From: Flavobacteriales bacterium
GTDB lineage: Bacteria > Bacteroidota > Bacteroidia > Flavobacteriales_D > Sanyastnellaceae
NCBI GenBank assembly: GCA_027491215.1
Contig: JAIXWP010000123.1
Coordinates: 1-39,355, forward strand
Length of the DNA: 39,355 nucleotides
Direction of reading: 5' to 3'
Position 1 is the stretch's first letter, and every line of letters begins with the position of its first letter. The notes under the pieces are model-generated. The model saw nothing but the letters and a program-made list of their open reading frames with translations. It had not been told where the DNA came from and ran no database searches. Positions 1 through 6,839 of the stretch are shown here, in pieces. The translations under genes and the position numbers were made by a program.

Positions 1-1342
1 CCACAACATATCCCAATTGGGCTAAGTAAACTTCGCCTTTGTTATAGGACGCGGTGCCATATGCATAGTTGGAGATATAGTGATCTGCGTGAGTGTCTAG
101 CGCTTCTTCTTTTCCTTCGTTTACAATTGCAATGTAGCCATCATAAGCGCCGGAGTGATCGCCAGGAATGCGACCCGCAAAGAGTGTATTGAAAGCTTCG
201 CTAGAAGCATAGCTTGTGAAGCCTTCGTCCATCCAAGGATATAGAGCTTCGTTGGTTGCTAAAATTCCTTGATACCAACTGTGAGCTGCTTCATGTAAAA
301 CAACTCCCACATAGCTTGGAACTTTTCTGTTACCTGTTATCAAAGTGGCCATTGGATACTCCATACCACCATCACCACCTTGAATAATACTATACTGTGG
401 ATAAGGATATTTTCCAAAATGATCACTCAAATATTTAAATCCTTTTACTACGAGTTCTTGACCATCCTTCCATGAATTCATATAAGCCGGATCTTCTTGA
501 TAGAAGAAGTGGAGGAGAGGACCGTTTTCGATTTGAGCAGTCTTGTGCACATAGTCAGGATCTGCTCCCCATGCAAAGTCGTGCACATTTTCAGCCTTGA
601 ATTTCCAAGTCAAAGTTTCGGTGTTTGCGCGCTTCACTTTATTTTCTTCAATGTATCCATATCCGATTTCAGCTGCGTTGGTAAGAATGCCCGTAGCACC
701 AATAATGTATTTTTTTGGAAGTGTGAGATTCACTTCAAAGTTACCCCAGATGCCATAGAACTCACGCCCGATGTAGGGATTCGGATGCCATCCATTCCTG
801 TCATACTCACACATTTTTGGATACCACTGGGTCATACTGTAATCAATACCTTCGGCATTGCTTCTACCAGAACGTCTAATTTGAATGGGTACTTGACCTT
901 CAAATTCTAATTCGATTGTTGCTTTTGCACCCTTTGCAATAGGTGTCGAAAGTGTCACTTCAAGAATGGTTTCGCTTTCTAATAATGTTTGAGATTTTCC
1001 ATTCACCATTAATGATGTCACGTGTAGTTGTCCAAATTCGTTTGGTTGTAATTTGGAAATACGGTCTCCAACACGTCCATCTGGATCACTGATCCAAAGA
1101 GATCTAGTATCCATTGCACTTCCAGGTTGGAATGCATTAAAATACAAATGGAAATAAAGCTGGGTTAAATCATCAGGAGAGTTGTTGGTGTAGATAATAG
1201 TTTCTTTTCCTTTGAATTGATGATTTTCTGAATTCAGATTAAAATCAATTTTGTAATCTGCTTTTTGCTGCCAATATTGGGCAGTAGTTGCGTTGGTAAT
1301 TGCAGCAAGAGCAATGATAAAAATGAAGCGATAGAAATACAT
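1..1342 (-). CDS. M1 family metallopeptidase, secreted, 3' end cut by window edge
   Basis: Zinc-dependent M1 (gluzincin) peptidase; 447 N-terminal residues are visible and the C-terminus lies outside the window. I translated it directly on the minus strand from the ATG at 1342. Residues 1-22 form a signal peptide (hydrophobic FIFIIALAAI core, then TTAQ), so the mature enzyme should be periplasmic, surface or secreted. The exopeptidase-type substrate motif appears as GGMEYP at about 325-330. The zinc site is HEAAH at 350-354, with the third ligand Glu at about 373 in WMDEGF. Family knowledge: these are Bacteroidota M1 peptidases of the type that clips N-terminal residues from peptides. A TACCTTCG promoter-like element lies 28 nt upstream. 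It is divergent from the M23 peptidase gene. Family call is firm; substrate is unknown. Confidence 0.9.
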   Translation of the reverse strand, partial: MYFYRFIFIIALAAITNATTAQYWQQKADYKIDFNLNSENHQFKGKETIIYTNNSPDDLTQLYFHLYFNAFQPGSAMDTRSLWISDPDGRVGDRISKLQPNEFGQLHVTSLMVNGKSQTLLESETILEVTLSTPIAKGAKATIELEFEGQVPIQIRRSGRSNAEGIDYSMTQWYPKMCEYDRNGWHPNPYIGREFYGIWGNFEVNLTLPKKYIIGATGILTNAAEIGYGYIEENKVKRANTETLTWKFKAENVHDFAWGADPDYVHKTAQIENGPLLHFFYQEDPAYMNSWKDGQELVVKGFKYLSDHFGKYPYPQYSIIQGGDGGMEYPMATLITGNRKVPSYVGVVLHEAAHSWYQGILATNEALYPWMDEGFTSYASSEAFNTLFAGRIPGDHSGAYDGYIAIVNEGKEEALDTHADHYISNYAYGTASYNKGEVYLAQLGYVV

Positions 1343-1370
1343 AGTTAAATGAATTGTTCGAACTTTGAAG

Positions 1371-1378
1371 CGAAGGTA
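1371..1378 (-). promoter_or_regulatory. Putative -7 element (TACCTTCG) for the M1 peptidase gene
   Basis: Read on the minus strand this is TACCTTCG, one base from the Bacteroidota TAnnTTTG -7 consensus. It lies 28 nt before the ATG at 1342, which would leave a leader of roughly 20 nt. No convincing -33 TTTG is seen at the usual spacing. Confidence 0.4.
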
Positions 1379-1406
1379 TAAGAATGATGCCAATGAAGCA
1401 GCACCG

Positions 1407-2006
1407 ATGATAAAACTTGATTTATTTCTCATAGCATTTTTAAGCACTTTAACCATTCGTTTGATGGCTATGGAGTCCCGGTTAGAGCAATCAAGTGTGA
1501 TGGCATCTACCGTTCAACCCGATATGGTTATCACAGATGGTTTTGATTTTCCAGTGGGTGCGCCAAGTGCGAAGGGTTATTACAACGCTCAAAAGTTTGG
1601 GGTAAATAACCATCTTGGCGATGATTGGAATGGAGTGGGAGGCGGTAATACAGATTTTGGAGACCCTGTTTATTCTGTTGGGAAAGGCCGGGTGACAGAG
1701 GTTTCACAGTTTTTTGGAGGATGGGGAAAAGTAGTGCGAGTAGCTTATTCATATCAAGAAAATGGCGTCGAAAAACAAGTAGAGTCACTCTACGCCCATA
1801 TGGACAGCGTGTACGTAAAGAAAGATGAAGTACTGAGCCGAGGTCAAAAACTTGGAACGATCGGAAATGCCGAAGGCATCTATCTTTCACATCTGCATTT
1901 TGAAATTAGAAACAAAATAGCCCTTCCATTAGGACAGGGCTATTCTAAAGATCAAACGGGATATCTTGATCCGACGAAGTTTATTAAGGCTCACAGACCG
2001 AAATAG
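1407..2006 (+). CDS. M23 family metallopeptidase (LytM-type)
   Basis: A 199-residue peptidoglycan endopeptidase candidate of the LytM/M23 family. The ATG at 1407 is chosen because it opens onto a hydrophobic export segment (residues 5-21); an upstream TTG would place a charged extension before it. The zinc ligands are all recognisable: HLGDD (H69, D73), YAHMD (H131) and HLHFE (H162, H164). The domain fills nearly the whole mature protein, with no LysM, SH3 or coiled-coil module. It stops one base before the convergent kdsC stop codon. A 9-bp stem (1916-1924 with 1936-1944) lies inside its 3' end, but without a U-run. The exact peptidoglycan bond cleaved cannot be read from the sequence. Confidence 0.88.
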   Translation: MIKLDLFLIAFLSTLTIRLMAMESRLEQSSVMASTVQPDMVITDGFDFPVGAPSAKGYYNAQKFGVNNHLGDDWNGVGGGNTDFGDPVYSVGKGRVTEVSQFFGGWGKVVRVAYSYQENGVEKQVESLYAHMDSVYVKKDEVLSRGQKLGTIGNAEGIYLSHLHFEIRNKIALPLGQGYSKDQTGYLDPTKFIKAHRPK

Positions 2007-2007
2007 T

Positions 2008-2532
2008 TTACCAAATCACGCTTTCATCTGTCATCCAAAGCCCTTTGATTTTGAGAGCTTGCTCTAGAATATCTCTAACACAACCTTTACCTCCTTCTGA
2101 AGGTGAAATATATGTGGCAATCGATCTAATCTCATGCGCCGCGTCAGCCGGACAGGTTGGAAGTCCTACGCGTTTCATTACGGGGTGGTCAGGAATATCA
2201 TCTCCCATGTAACACACGTGCTCCTCTTTGATATTATACTGTGCTAAGTATGATTCGTAGACTTTGATTTTATCGGACGATCCAAGAAAAATATCCTTTA
2301 CTCCGAGCATTTCAAATCGCTTGCGCACAGCTTCATTTTTTCCACCAGAAATAATTGCAATACGAAGTCCTTTTTTAACGGCCAATTGAACAGCATAACC
2401 ATCACGAACATTCGCCGTACGCATTTGATCTCCATCAGCAGTAAGATACACAATATTATCAGTGAATACGCCATCTACGTCAAAAATGAAAGTATCTATT
2501 TCCTTTAGTTGAGCCTTGTAGTTCTTAATCAT
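2008..2532 (-). CDS. kdsC: KdsC-like HAD phosphatase (3-deoxy-D-manno-octulosonate 8-phosphate phosphatase)
   Basis: A 174-residue HAD-superfamily C0 phosphatase, the size of KdsC, which removes phosphate from KDO-8-P during lipopolysaccharide inner-core synthesis in the cytoplasm. Motif I is FDVDGVFTDN with nucleophile and acid/base D18 and D20. Motif II is the Ser in IISGG (about 62), a motif III Lys lies near 88-90, and motif IV is GDDIPD (D111, D112). No cap domain is present, as in tetrameric KdsC. The ATG at 2532 overlaps the end of the DUF2520 gene by 8 nt, so the two are cotranscribed and probably translationally coupled. The DUF2520-HAD pairing is a recurrent Bacteroidota arrangement. 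Substrate is assigned from family and length only. Confidence 0.85.
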   Translation of the reverse strand: MIKNYKAQLKEIDTFIFDVDGVFTDNIVYLTADGDQMRTANVRDGYAVQLAVKKGLRIAIISGGKNEAVRKRFEMLGVKDIFLGSSDKIKVYESYLAQYNIKEEHVCYMGDDIPDHPVMKRVGLPTCPADAAHEIRSIATYISPSEGGKGCVRDILEQALKIKGLWMTDESVIW

Positions 2533-3292
2533 TTTTATTTTCTTGAATGAGTTTGGTCATAATTTTATAGAGAGCTTGCCATTGCGGATTTTTTGATAGC
2601 AACTCTTGTTGTTTAGCAATTGTATTTTCATCTCTTCTAATGGCAGGTCCTGTTTGAATTTCTGAGGGAGAATTATGCTTGATTTTTCTTGTTTCTTCTT
2701 CAATCAGAGGGAGCATCAATTCGAATGGAAGTCCCACTTCATCCAGCAATTTACTAGCGATAGAATAAAGGTGATTACTGAAGTTATTGGTAATAACCGC
2801 GGCTGTATGTGCCTGAAGTCTTTCTTCTGAATTTTTATAAAAAATAGAGGCAGATATTTTTGAAAAAATGGCGCCCAATAACGCTCGATCAGACTCATTA
2901 TTACATTCAATCAAAAGTGGAATTGTATGGTATTCAGAATCAATCCCTTTGCGAAGGCTTTGGATGGTCCAAACTACCCCTTTTCGTTCATTTACCAATG
3001 CTTCGAGTGAAGTCGAACCGCTCGTATGAACTACCAAAGCTGATGTTTTTATTTCTTGCGATAAACTTGAGATTACATCATCCTTTACCGCAAGAAAGCA
3101 GATATCACAATCATCTGGTATTTGGTCTAGGCTTGGAATAATGCTCAGATTAAAATTATTAGCGAATTCCACAGCTGCATCAGTGTTTCTAGAATAGACA
3201 TAAGACGCTTGATTTCCAGTGGAATCAAACATACGAGCCAAGTGCCAAGCCACATTACCCGTTCCTATGATGGCTATTTTAGGGAAATTCAT
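2525..3292 (-). CDS. Rossmann-like and DUF2520 domain-containing protein
   Basis: A 255-residue cytoplasmic protein with an N-terminal dinucleotide-binding fold (IGTGNVAWHLARMF, residues about 8-21) resembling the F420 oxidoreductase/ProC superfamily. It has a C-terminal helical DUF2520 domain containing the conserved stretch AHTAAVITNNFSNHLY. The start is set at the ATG at 3292 because the Rossmann motif follows within 7 residues; a longer frame up to 3370 adds 26 residues unlike the family. It is the first gene of a two-gene operon with kdsC. Its biochemical reaction is not established; the fold suggests NAD(P)-dependent redox chemistry. A TACCTTCG element lies only 6 nt upstream of the ATG. 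Confidence 0.87.
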   Translation of the reverse strand: MNFPKIAIIGTGNVAWHLARMFDSTGNQASYVYSRNTDAAVEFANNFNLSIIPSLDQIPDDCDICFLAVKDDVISSLSQEIKTSALVVHTSGSTSLEALVNERKGVVWTIQSLRKGIDSEYHTIPLLIECNNESDRALLGAIFSKISASIFYKNSEERLQAHTAAVITNNFSNHLYSIASKLLDEVGLPFELMLPLIEEETRKIKHNSPSEIQTGPAIRRDENTIAKQQELLSKNPQWQALYKIMTKLIQENKND

Positions 3293-3298
3293 CGTACG

Positions 3299-3306
3299 CG
3301 AAGGTA
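3299..3306 (-). promoter_or_regulatory. Putative -7 element (TACCTTCG) for DUF2520-kdsC operon
   Basis: Minus-strand TACCTTCG, one mismatch from TAnnTTTG. Only 6 nt separate it from the ATG at 3292, which would make the mRNA nearly leaderless if used. Confidence 0.4.
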
Positions 3307-3347
3307 GAAAAGTAAGCCTCGGAATAGCAAATTTTGTAGATTCACCA

Positions 3348-3355
3348 TAGGTTTG
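3348..3355 (+). promoter_or_regulatory. Putative -7 element (TAGGTTTG) for the methyltransferase/HEPN-MNT cluster
   Basis: A full match to the Bacteroidota TAnnTTTG element, 19 nt before the ATG at 3375. It would give a leader of about 12-15 nt. The TTTTG upstream is only 11 nt away, closer than the usual -33 spacing. Confidence 0.45.
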
Positions 3356-3374
3356 CACTAAGAATAACAAGATA

Positions 3375-4250
3375 ATGGAATTAATTACTCCTCTGCATTG
3401 GAAGAACTACGAGTTGTTGGATTGTGGTGATTTTGAAAAATTAGAACGCTTCGGTGATTATATTACGATTCGTCCTGAGCCACAGGCGGTATGGCCAAAG
3501 AAATGGAGTAATGATGAGTGGAATCAAAAAGCTCACATTAAATTCATTCCAAAAAATAGCAATAGTGGTGAGTGGAAGAAGATGAAGAAAATGCCAGATC
3601 AGTGGCAAATTTCATATGGCTTACCGAACAATGAAGACATTACGTTTCGTCTTGGTTTGACCTCATTCAAACACGTTGGAATTTTTCCAGAGCAAGCAGC
3701 AAATTGGGATTTCATAGTTCAGTCATTAAAGGCAATGAAAACTCCGAAACCGAAGGTATTGAATCTTTTCGCATATACCGGAGGGGCCAGTCTAGCTGCC
3801 GCTGCAGGTGGAGGAGATGTTACTCACGTGGATAGTATCAAACAGGTTGTTACATGGGCCAATGAGAATATGCAGTTGAGCAAACTAACCGATATCCGAT
3901 GGATGGTGGAAGATGCGCTCAAGTTTGTTCAGCGCGAAGAACGTCGTGGAAATAAATACCAAGGAATAATTTTGGATCCACCTGCATTCGGGCATGGACC
4001 AAAAGGGGAGAAGTGGAAGTTGGAAGACAACATCGCTGAAATGATGGAGAATGTCTTGAAAATTTTGGATGAAAAAGAACACTTCCTAGTTTTAAATGCA
4101 TACAGCCTCGGTCTTTCTGCGCTAGTGATTGAAAATCTCTGCAAGGACTTTTCGGGCAAGGATTTAAAAATCGGTGAATTGTATTTGCAAGCAAAGAGCG
4201 GTGTCAAACTACCACTTGGAGTATTTGGAAGATCATTCAGAACGAAATGA
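3375..4250 (+). CDS. Class I SAM-dependent methyltransferase, RlmI/RlmK-like
   Basis: A 291-residue methyltransferase of the Methyltrans_SAM family (relatives methylate cytosine in 23S rRNA). The SAM-binding motif I is VLNLFAYTGGASLAAAAGG (about 128-146). An acidic loop follows at HVDSIKQVVTWANENMQL, and the DPPAFGHG motif sits at about 201-208. The N-terminal PUA domain of full RlmI is absent or minimal, so this is the shorter form common in Bacteroidota. The last codon overlaps the next gene in an ATGA, so it is translationally coupled to the MNT gene. An RNA substrate is inferred from family; the target base cannot be read. Confidence 0.85.
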   Translation: MELITPLHWKNYELLDCGDFEKLERFGDYITIRPEPQAVWPKKWSNDEWNQKAHIKFIPKNSNSGEWKKMKKMPDQWQISYGLPNNEDITFRLGLTSFKHVGIFPEQAANWDFIVQSLKAMKTPKPKVLNLFAYTGGASLAAAAGGGDVTHVDSIKQVVTWANENMQLSKLTDIRWMVEDALKFVQREERRGNKYQGIILDPPAFGHGPKGEKWKLEDNIAEMMENVLKILDEKEHFLVLNAYSLGLSALVIENLCKDFSGKDLKIGELYLQAKSGVKLPLGVFGRSFRTK

Positions 4251-4534
4251 TAAAATCAGAATTAGCCAATCAACTCAAGCGCTATAAGCCCGATCTTGAA
4301 AGAAGATGGGGAGTGAAGAGCATTGGTTTTTTTGATGATTATATCGACCATCACCATACCGCGAATTGTGAGATTAATATCCTTGTTGAATTTCATGAAC
4401 CTCTTGGCTGGCGCTTTTTTGAAATGAAAGAATGGCTAGAGAAAAAGCTATTCATGCGTATTGACATTTGTACACCAAAGTCATTGAAGCCAGCTTTAAA
4501 AGAGGAGATTCTAAATCAAACAACCTTTGTATGA
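4247..4534 (+). CDS. MNT-type nucleotidyltransferase-fold antitoxin, catalytic motif degenerate
   Basis: A 95-residue member of the minimal nucleotidyltransferase (MntA-like) antitoxin family. The frame around the active site is intact (WGVKSIGFF before, INILVEF after, then MRIDICTPKSLKPALKEEIL). The catalytic signature itself, normally GS-x10-DxD, is substituted: the GS positions are D30-D31, the usual Arg is D34, and the metal-binding DxD is E42-x-N44. Only the distal Asp (D73 in RIDIC) remains. No indel is needed to align it, so this is substitution rather than truncation. Known MntA proteins AMPylate their HepT partner; this one probably cannot and may act by binding. It overlaps genes on both sides by ATGA junctions. 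Confidence 0.82.
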   Translation: MIKSELANQLKRYKPDLERRWGVKSIGFFDDYIDHHHTANCEINILVEFHEPLGWRFFEMKEWLEKKLFMRIDICTPKSLKPALKEEILNQTTFV

Positions 4535-4884
4535 TAAGAGCAAGAAGAAGATTTGATTTTTTCTTGTATGACATGGTTGAAGCCATGGACAGAATCTTAT
4601 TCTATACTGAACATAAATCCTACGAAGAATTCATTGGGGACACTATGCTCAGAGATGCAGTCATCCGCAATTTTGAAATATTAGGAGAATCCATCAAACA
4701 TATTCCATTTAAATTTCAACGTCAATACAAGCAAGTTCCTTGGCAGCACATGAACGCGATGAGGAATTTTATTGTCCATGAATATTTTGATGTGGATGAT
4801 GAAATTCTTTGGGAAATCATTCAGCATGATTTGAAAGACAATCGTGCTGCGGTGAGAGGGATTATTGAAGAAAAATATTTGTAA
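4531..4884 (+). CDS. HepT-like HEPN toxin, DUF86 family
   Basis: A 117-residue all-helical HEPN protein, the RNase-type toxin partner of the preceding MNT gene. The diagnostic R-x4-H-x-Y motif is complete (R78, H83, Y85 in RNFIVHEY). Y85 is the position that is AMPylated in characterised HepT/MntA pairs. The ATG at 4531 is used because it overlaps the MNT stop (ATGA) and places the conserved FDFFLYDMVEAMDRI helix at the N-terminus; a start at 4468 would add 21 non-homologous residues. The order here is MNT then HEPN. The M1 peptidase gene starts 6 nt after the stop. Toxin activity is inferred from the intact motif; no direct evidence is available. Confidence 0.86.
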   Translation: MIRARRRFDFFLYDMVEAMDRILFYTEHKSYEEFIGDTMLRDAVIRNFEILGESIKHIPFKFQRQYKQVPWQHMNAMRNFIVHEYFDVDDEILWEIIQHDLKDNRAAVRGIIEEKYL

Positions 4885-4890
4885 CGCTAA

Positions 4891-6768
4891 ATGATAAATA
4901 AAAAGTACCCTAAATGGATCCTTGCAGGGGCGGTGGTTTTAACACTCAACGCATGCGGGGATGGTAATTCAGGAAATCCACAAGAACGATCTGAACGAAC
5001 AAAAATGATGATTGCAAATGCCAAGTTAGCGCGTGACCCTCATTCTTACGCACAGCCAAATGAGGTGCGCGTTAAGCACTTGAATTGGGTAGCCTCGGTG
5101 GATTTTTCGGCAAAAGTCATTACCGCTACTGCCACTTATGACCTAGAACATATCACAGAAAAGAACGAGGTTATTTTCGATATGAAAGGACTTCAAATTG
5201 ATGGAGTGAAGGTGGATGGTGTTCCCGCGAAATTTACTGTTGGAGCAGAAAAAGAATTTATAGGTGCTCCATTGATTGTTGAAATTACGCCAACGGCGAA
5301 GCAGGTATCAATATCCTATCGCACACCTCAAGGCGCTGAAGCTTTATTGTGGGTGGATGGAGAGTCTCCGTTCTTATTCACTCAGTCACAAGCGATTTTA
5401 GGAAGAACGTGGTTGCCATGCCAAGATAGTCCTGGACTTCGAATTACTTATGATGCACAAGTAACGGTTCCGAAAAACTTGATGGCTTTGATGTCGGCAG
5501 AGAATCCAATAAAGAAGAACGATACTGGTGTTTATTCATTTAAAATGGATCAGCCTATTCCAAGTTACCTGATGGCACTTGCAGTAGGGGATGTGGAGTT
5601 CCGGTCACTTGGTGATCGCACGGGAGTTTATGCGATTCCTTCCTTGATTGATGCCGCTGCATATGAGTTTGAAGACATGCAAAAAATGTTGGTAGCCGCA
5701 GAAAAACTCTATGGTCCTTACGTATGGGGGCGCTATGACGTTCTTGTATTGCCTCCGGCATTTCCATTTGGTGGCATGGAAAATCCGAAGCTGACCTTTG
5801 CTACTCCAACGATAATCGCAGGAGATAAATCGTTGGTATCGTTGATTGCTCACGAGCTAGCACATAGCTGGAGTGGCAATCTTGTAACCAATAGCACATG
5901 GGATGACTTCTGGATCAATGAGGGATTCACAGTATATTTTGAGGAACGTATCATGGAAGAAGTATTCGGTAGAGAGTACTCTGAAATGCTCGCTCAGTTG
6001 AGCCGTCAGGAGTTGGATGCTACGATCTCGGAGATTTCTGCAGTGAATGAGAAAGACACTTGGTTAAAGTTGTCATTAGAAAATCGTAATCCTGATGACG
6101 CCATGACTGATATTGCTTACAATAAGGGTTATTTCTTCTTGCGCTTATGTGAGGAGACCATCGGAAGAGAGAAGTGGGATATTTTCTTGAAAAAGTATTT
6201 TACAGAGCATGCTTTTCAGGTGATGGATACCGAGAAGTTTTTGGCTTACCTAAAATCCAATTTGGCAGCAGAGAAAATAGAGGAAAAGGTGAACATCAAC
6301 GAATGGGTTTATGCTCCTGGAATCCCTGCAAATATCCCCAAGGTTCAAAGCGATAAGATGGAAAAAATTAAATCTGTTGCTGAAGAATTTGTGAGCCTGA
6401 AAATTATAGTGGGTGCCATCAAATGGAATGATTGGTCATACCAAGAAAAAGTGTACTTCATCACTTCTATAAAAGATGTGAGTGCCGCTCAAATGAAGGC
6501 TTTGGATAGAGCGTTCAATATAACTTCAACTAAGAATAATGAAGTGCTATTTGCATGGTTAGAACTAGCTATTCGTAAGAATTACTCTACTGCTTATGAT
6601 GAATTAGAATCATTCCTTGTCGAAGTGGGGAGAAGAAAATTTGTAGCTCCACTTTATGAGGCGCTTGTTGAGACAAATCAAAAGGATTTGGCGGTAAAAA
6701 TTTATACAAAGGCACGACCGAGCTATCATTCGGTTACAATCGAAACGATTGATAAAATGCTTGATTAA
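4891..6768 (+). CDS. M1 family aminopeptidase, lipoprotein (leukotriene A4 hydrolase-like)
   Basis: A 625-residue M1 aminopeptidase with a lipoprotein signal peptide: hydrophobic segment 8-20 and lipobox ending at C22 (TLNAC). The enzyme is therefore anchored to a membrane facing the periplasm or surface. The N-terminal beta domain includes RTWLPCQDSPGLRITYDA, characteristic of the LTA4H/aminopeptidase B branch. The catalytic domain carries GGMEN (294-298), zinc ligands HELAH (H321, H325) and WINEGF (E344). A helical C-terminal domain completes the LTA4H-like architecture. It follows the HEPN gene by 6 nt, so it probably shares that transcript, and ends in a strong hairpin terminator. Substrates are unknown. 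It is a different M1 subgroup from the one at the window start. Confidence 0.93.
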   Translation: MINKKYPKWILAGAVVLTLNACGDGNSGNPQERSERTKMMIANAKLARDPHSYAQPNEVRVKHLNWVASVDFSAKVITATATYDLEHITEKNEVIFDMKGLQIDGVKVDGVPAKFTVGAEKEFIGAPLIVEITPTAKQVSISYRTPQGAEALLWVDGESPFLFTQSQAILGRTWLPCQDSPGLRITYDAQVTVPKNLMALMSAENPIKKNDTGVYSFKMDQPIPSYLMALAVGDVEFRSLGDRTGVYAIPSLIDAAAYEFEDMQKMLVAAEKLYGPYVWGRYDVLVLPPAFPFGGMENPKLTFATPTIIAGDKSLVSLIAHELAHSWSGNLVTNSTWDDFWINEGFTVYFEERIMEEVFGREYSEMLAQLSRQELDATISEISAVNEKDTWLKLSLENRNPDDAMTDIAYNKGYFFLRLCEETIGREKWDIFLKKYFTEHAFQVMDTEKFLAYLKSNLAAEKIEEKVNINEWVYAPGIPANIPKVQSDKMEKIKSVAEEFVSLKIIVGAIKWNDWSYQEKVYFITSIKDVSAAQMKALDRAFNITSTKNNEVLFAWLELAIRKNYSTAYDELESFLVEVGRRKFVAPLYEALVETNQKDLAVKIYTKARPSYHSVTIETIDKMLD

Positions 6769-6787
6769 AATATCATTTCTTAGAAAA

Positions 6788-6824
6788 GAAAAGGGGCCGT
6801 CTTTCAAAGACGGCCCCTTTTTAT
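6788..6824. terminator. Bidirectional intrinsic terminator
   Basis: A near-perfect GC-rich stem pairs AAGGGGCCGTCTTT (6791-6804) with its complement, followed by a T-run on the plus strand and TTTTCTTTTC on the minus strand. It lies between the convergent M1 aminopeptidase and type-B cargo genes and can serve both. Confidence 0.92.
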
Positions 6825-6839
6825 TTTATGGGATTAAGC

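Noticed and set aside
497-910. 137-residue plus-strand open frame at the window start
   Set aside because: It is antisense to the truncated M1 peptidase, whose motifs are unambiguous, and it has no recognisable domain.
1916-1944. 9-bp perfect stem inside the 3' end of the M23 peptidase gene, as a terminator for the convergent pair
   Set aside because: Lies inside the coding sequence about 60 nt before the stop, has an 11-nt loop and no U-run on either strand.
4468-4884. Longer HEPN protein starting at 4468 inside the MNT gene
   Set aside because: The added 21 residues are out-of-frame MNT coding sequence; the ATG at 4531 gives the ATGA overlap and the family N-terminus.
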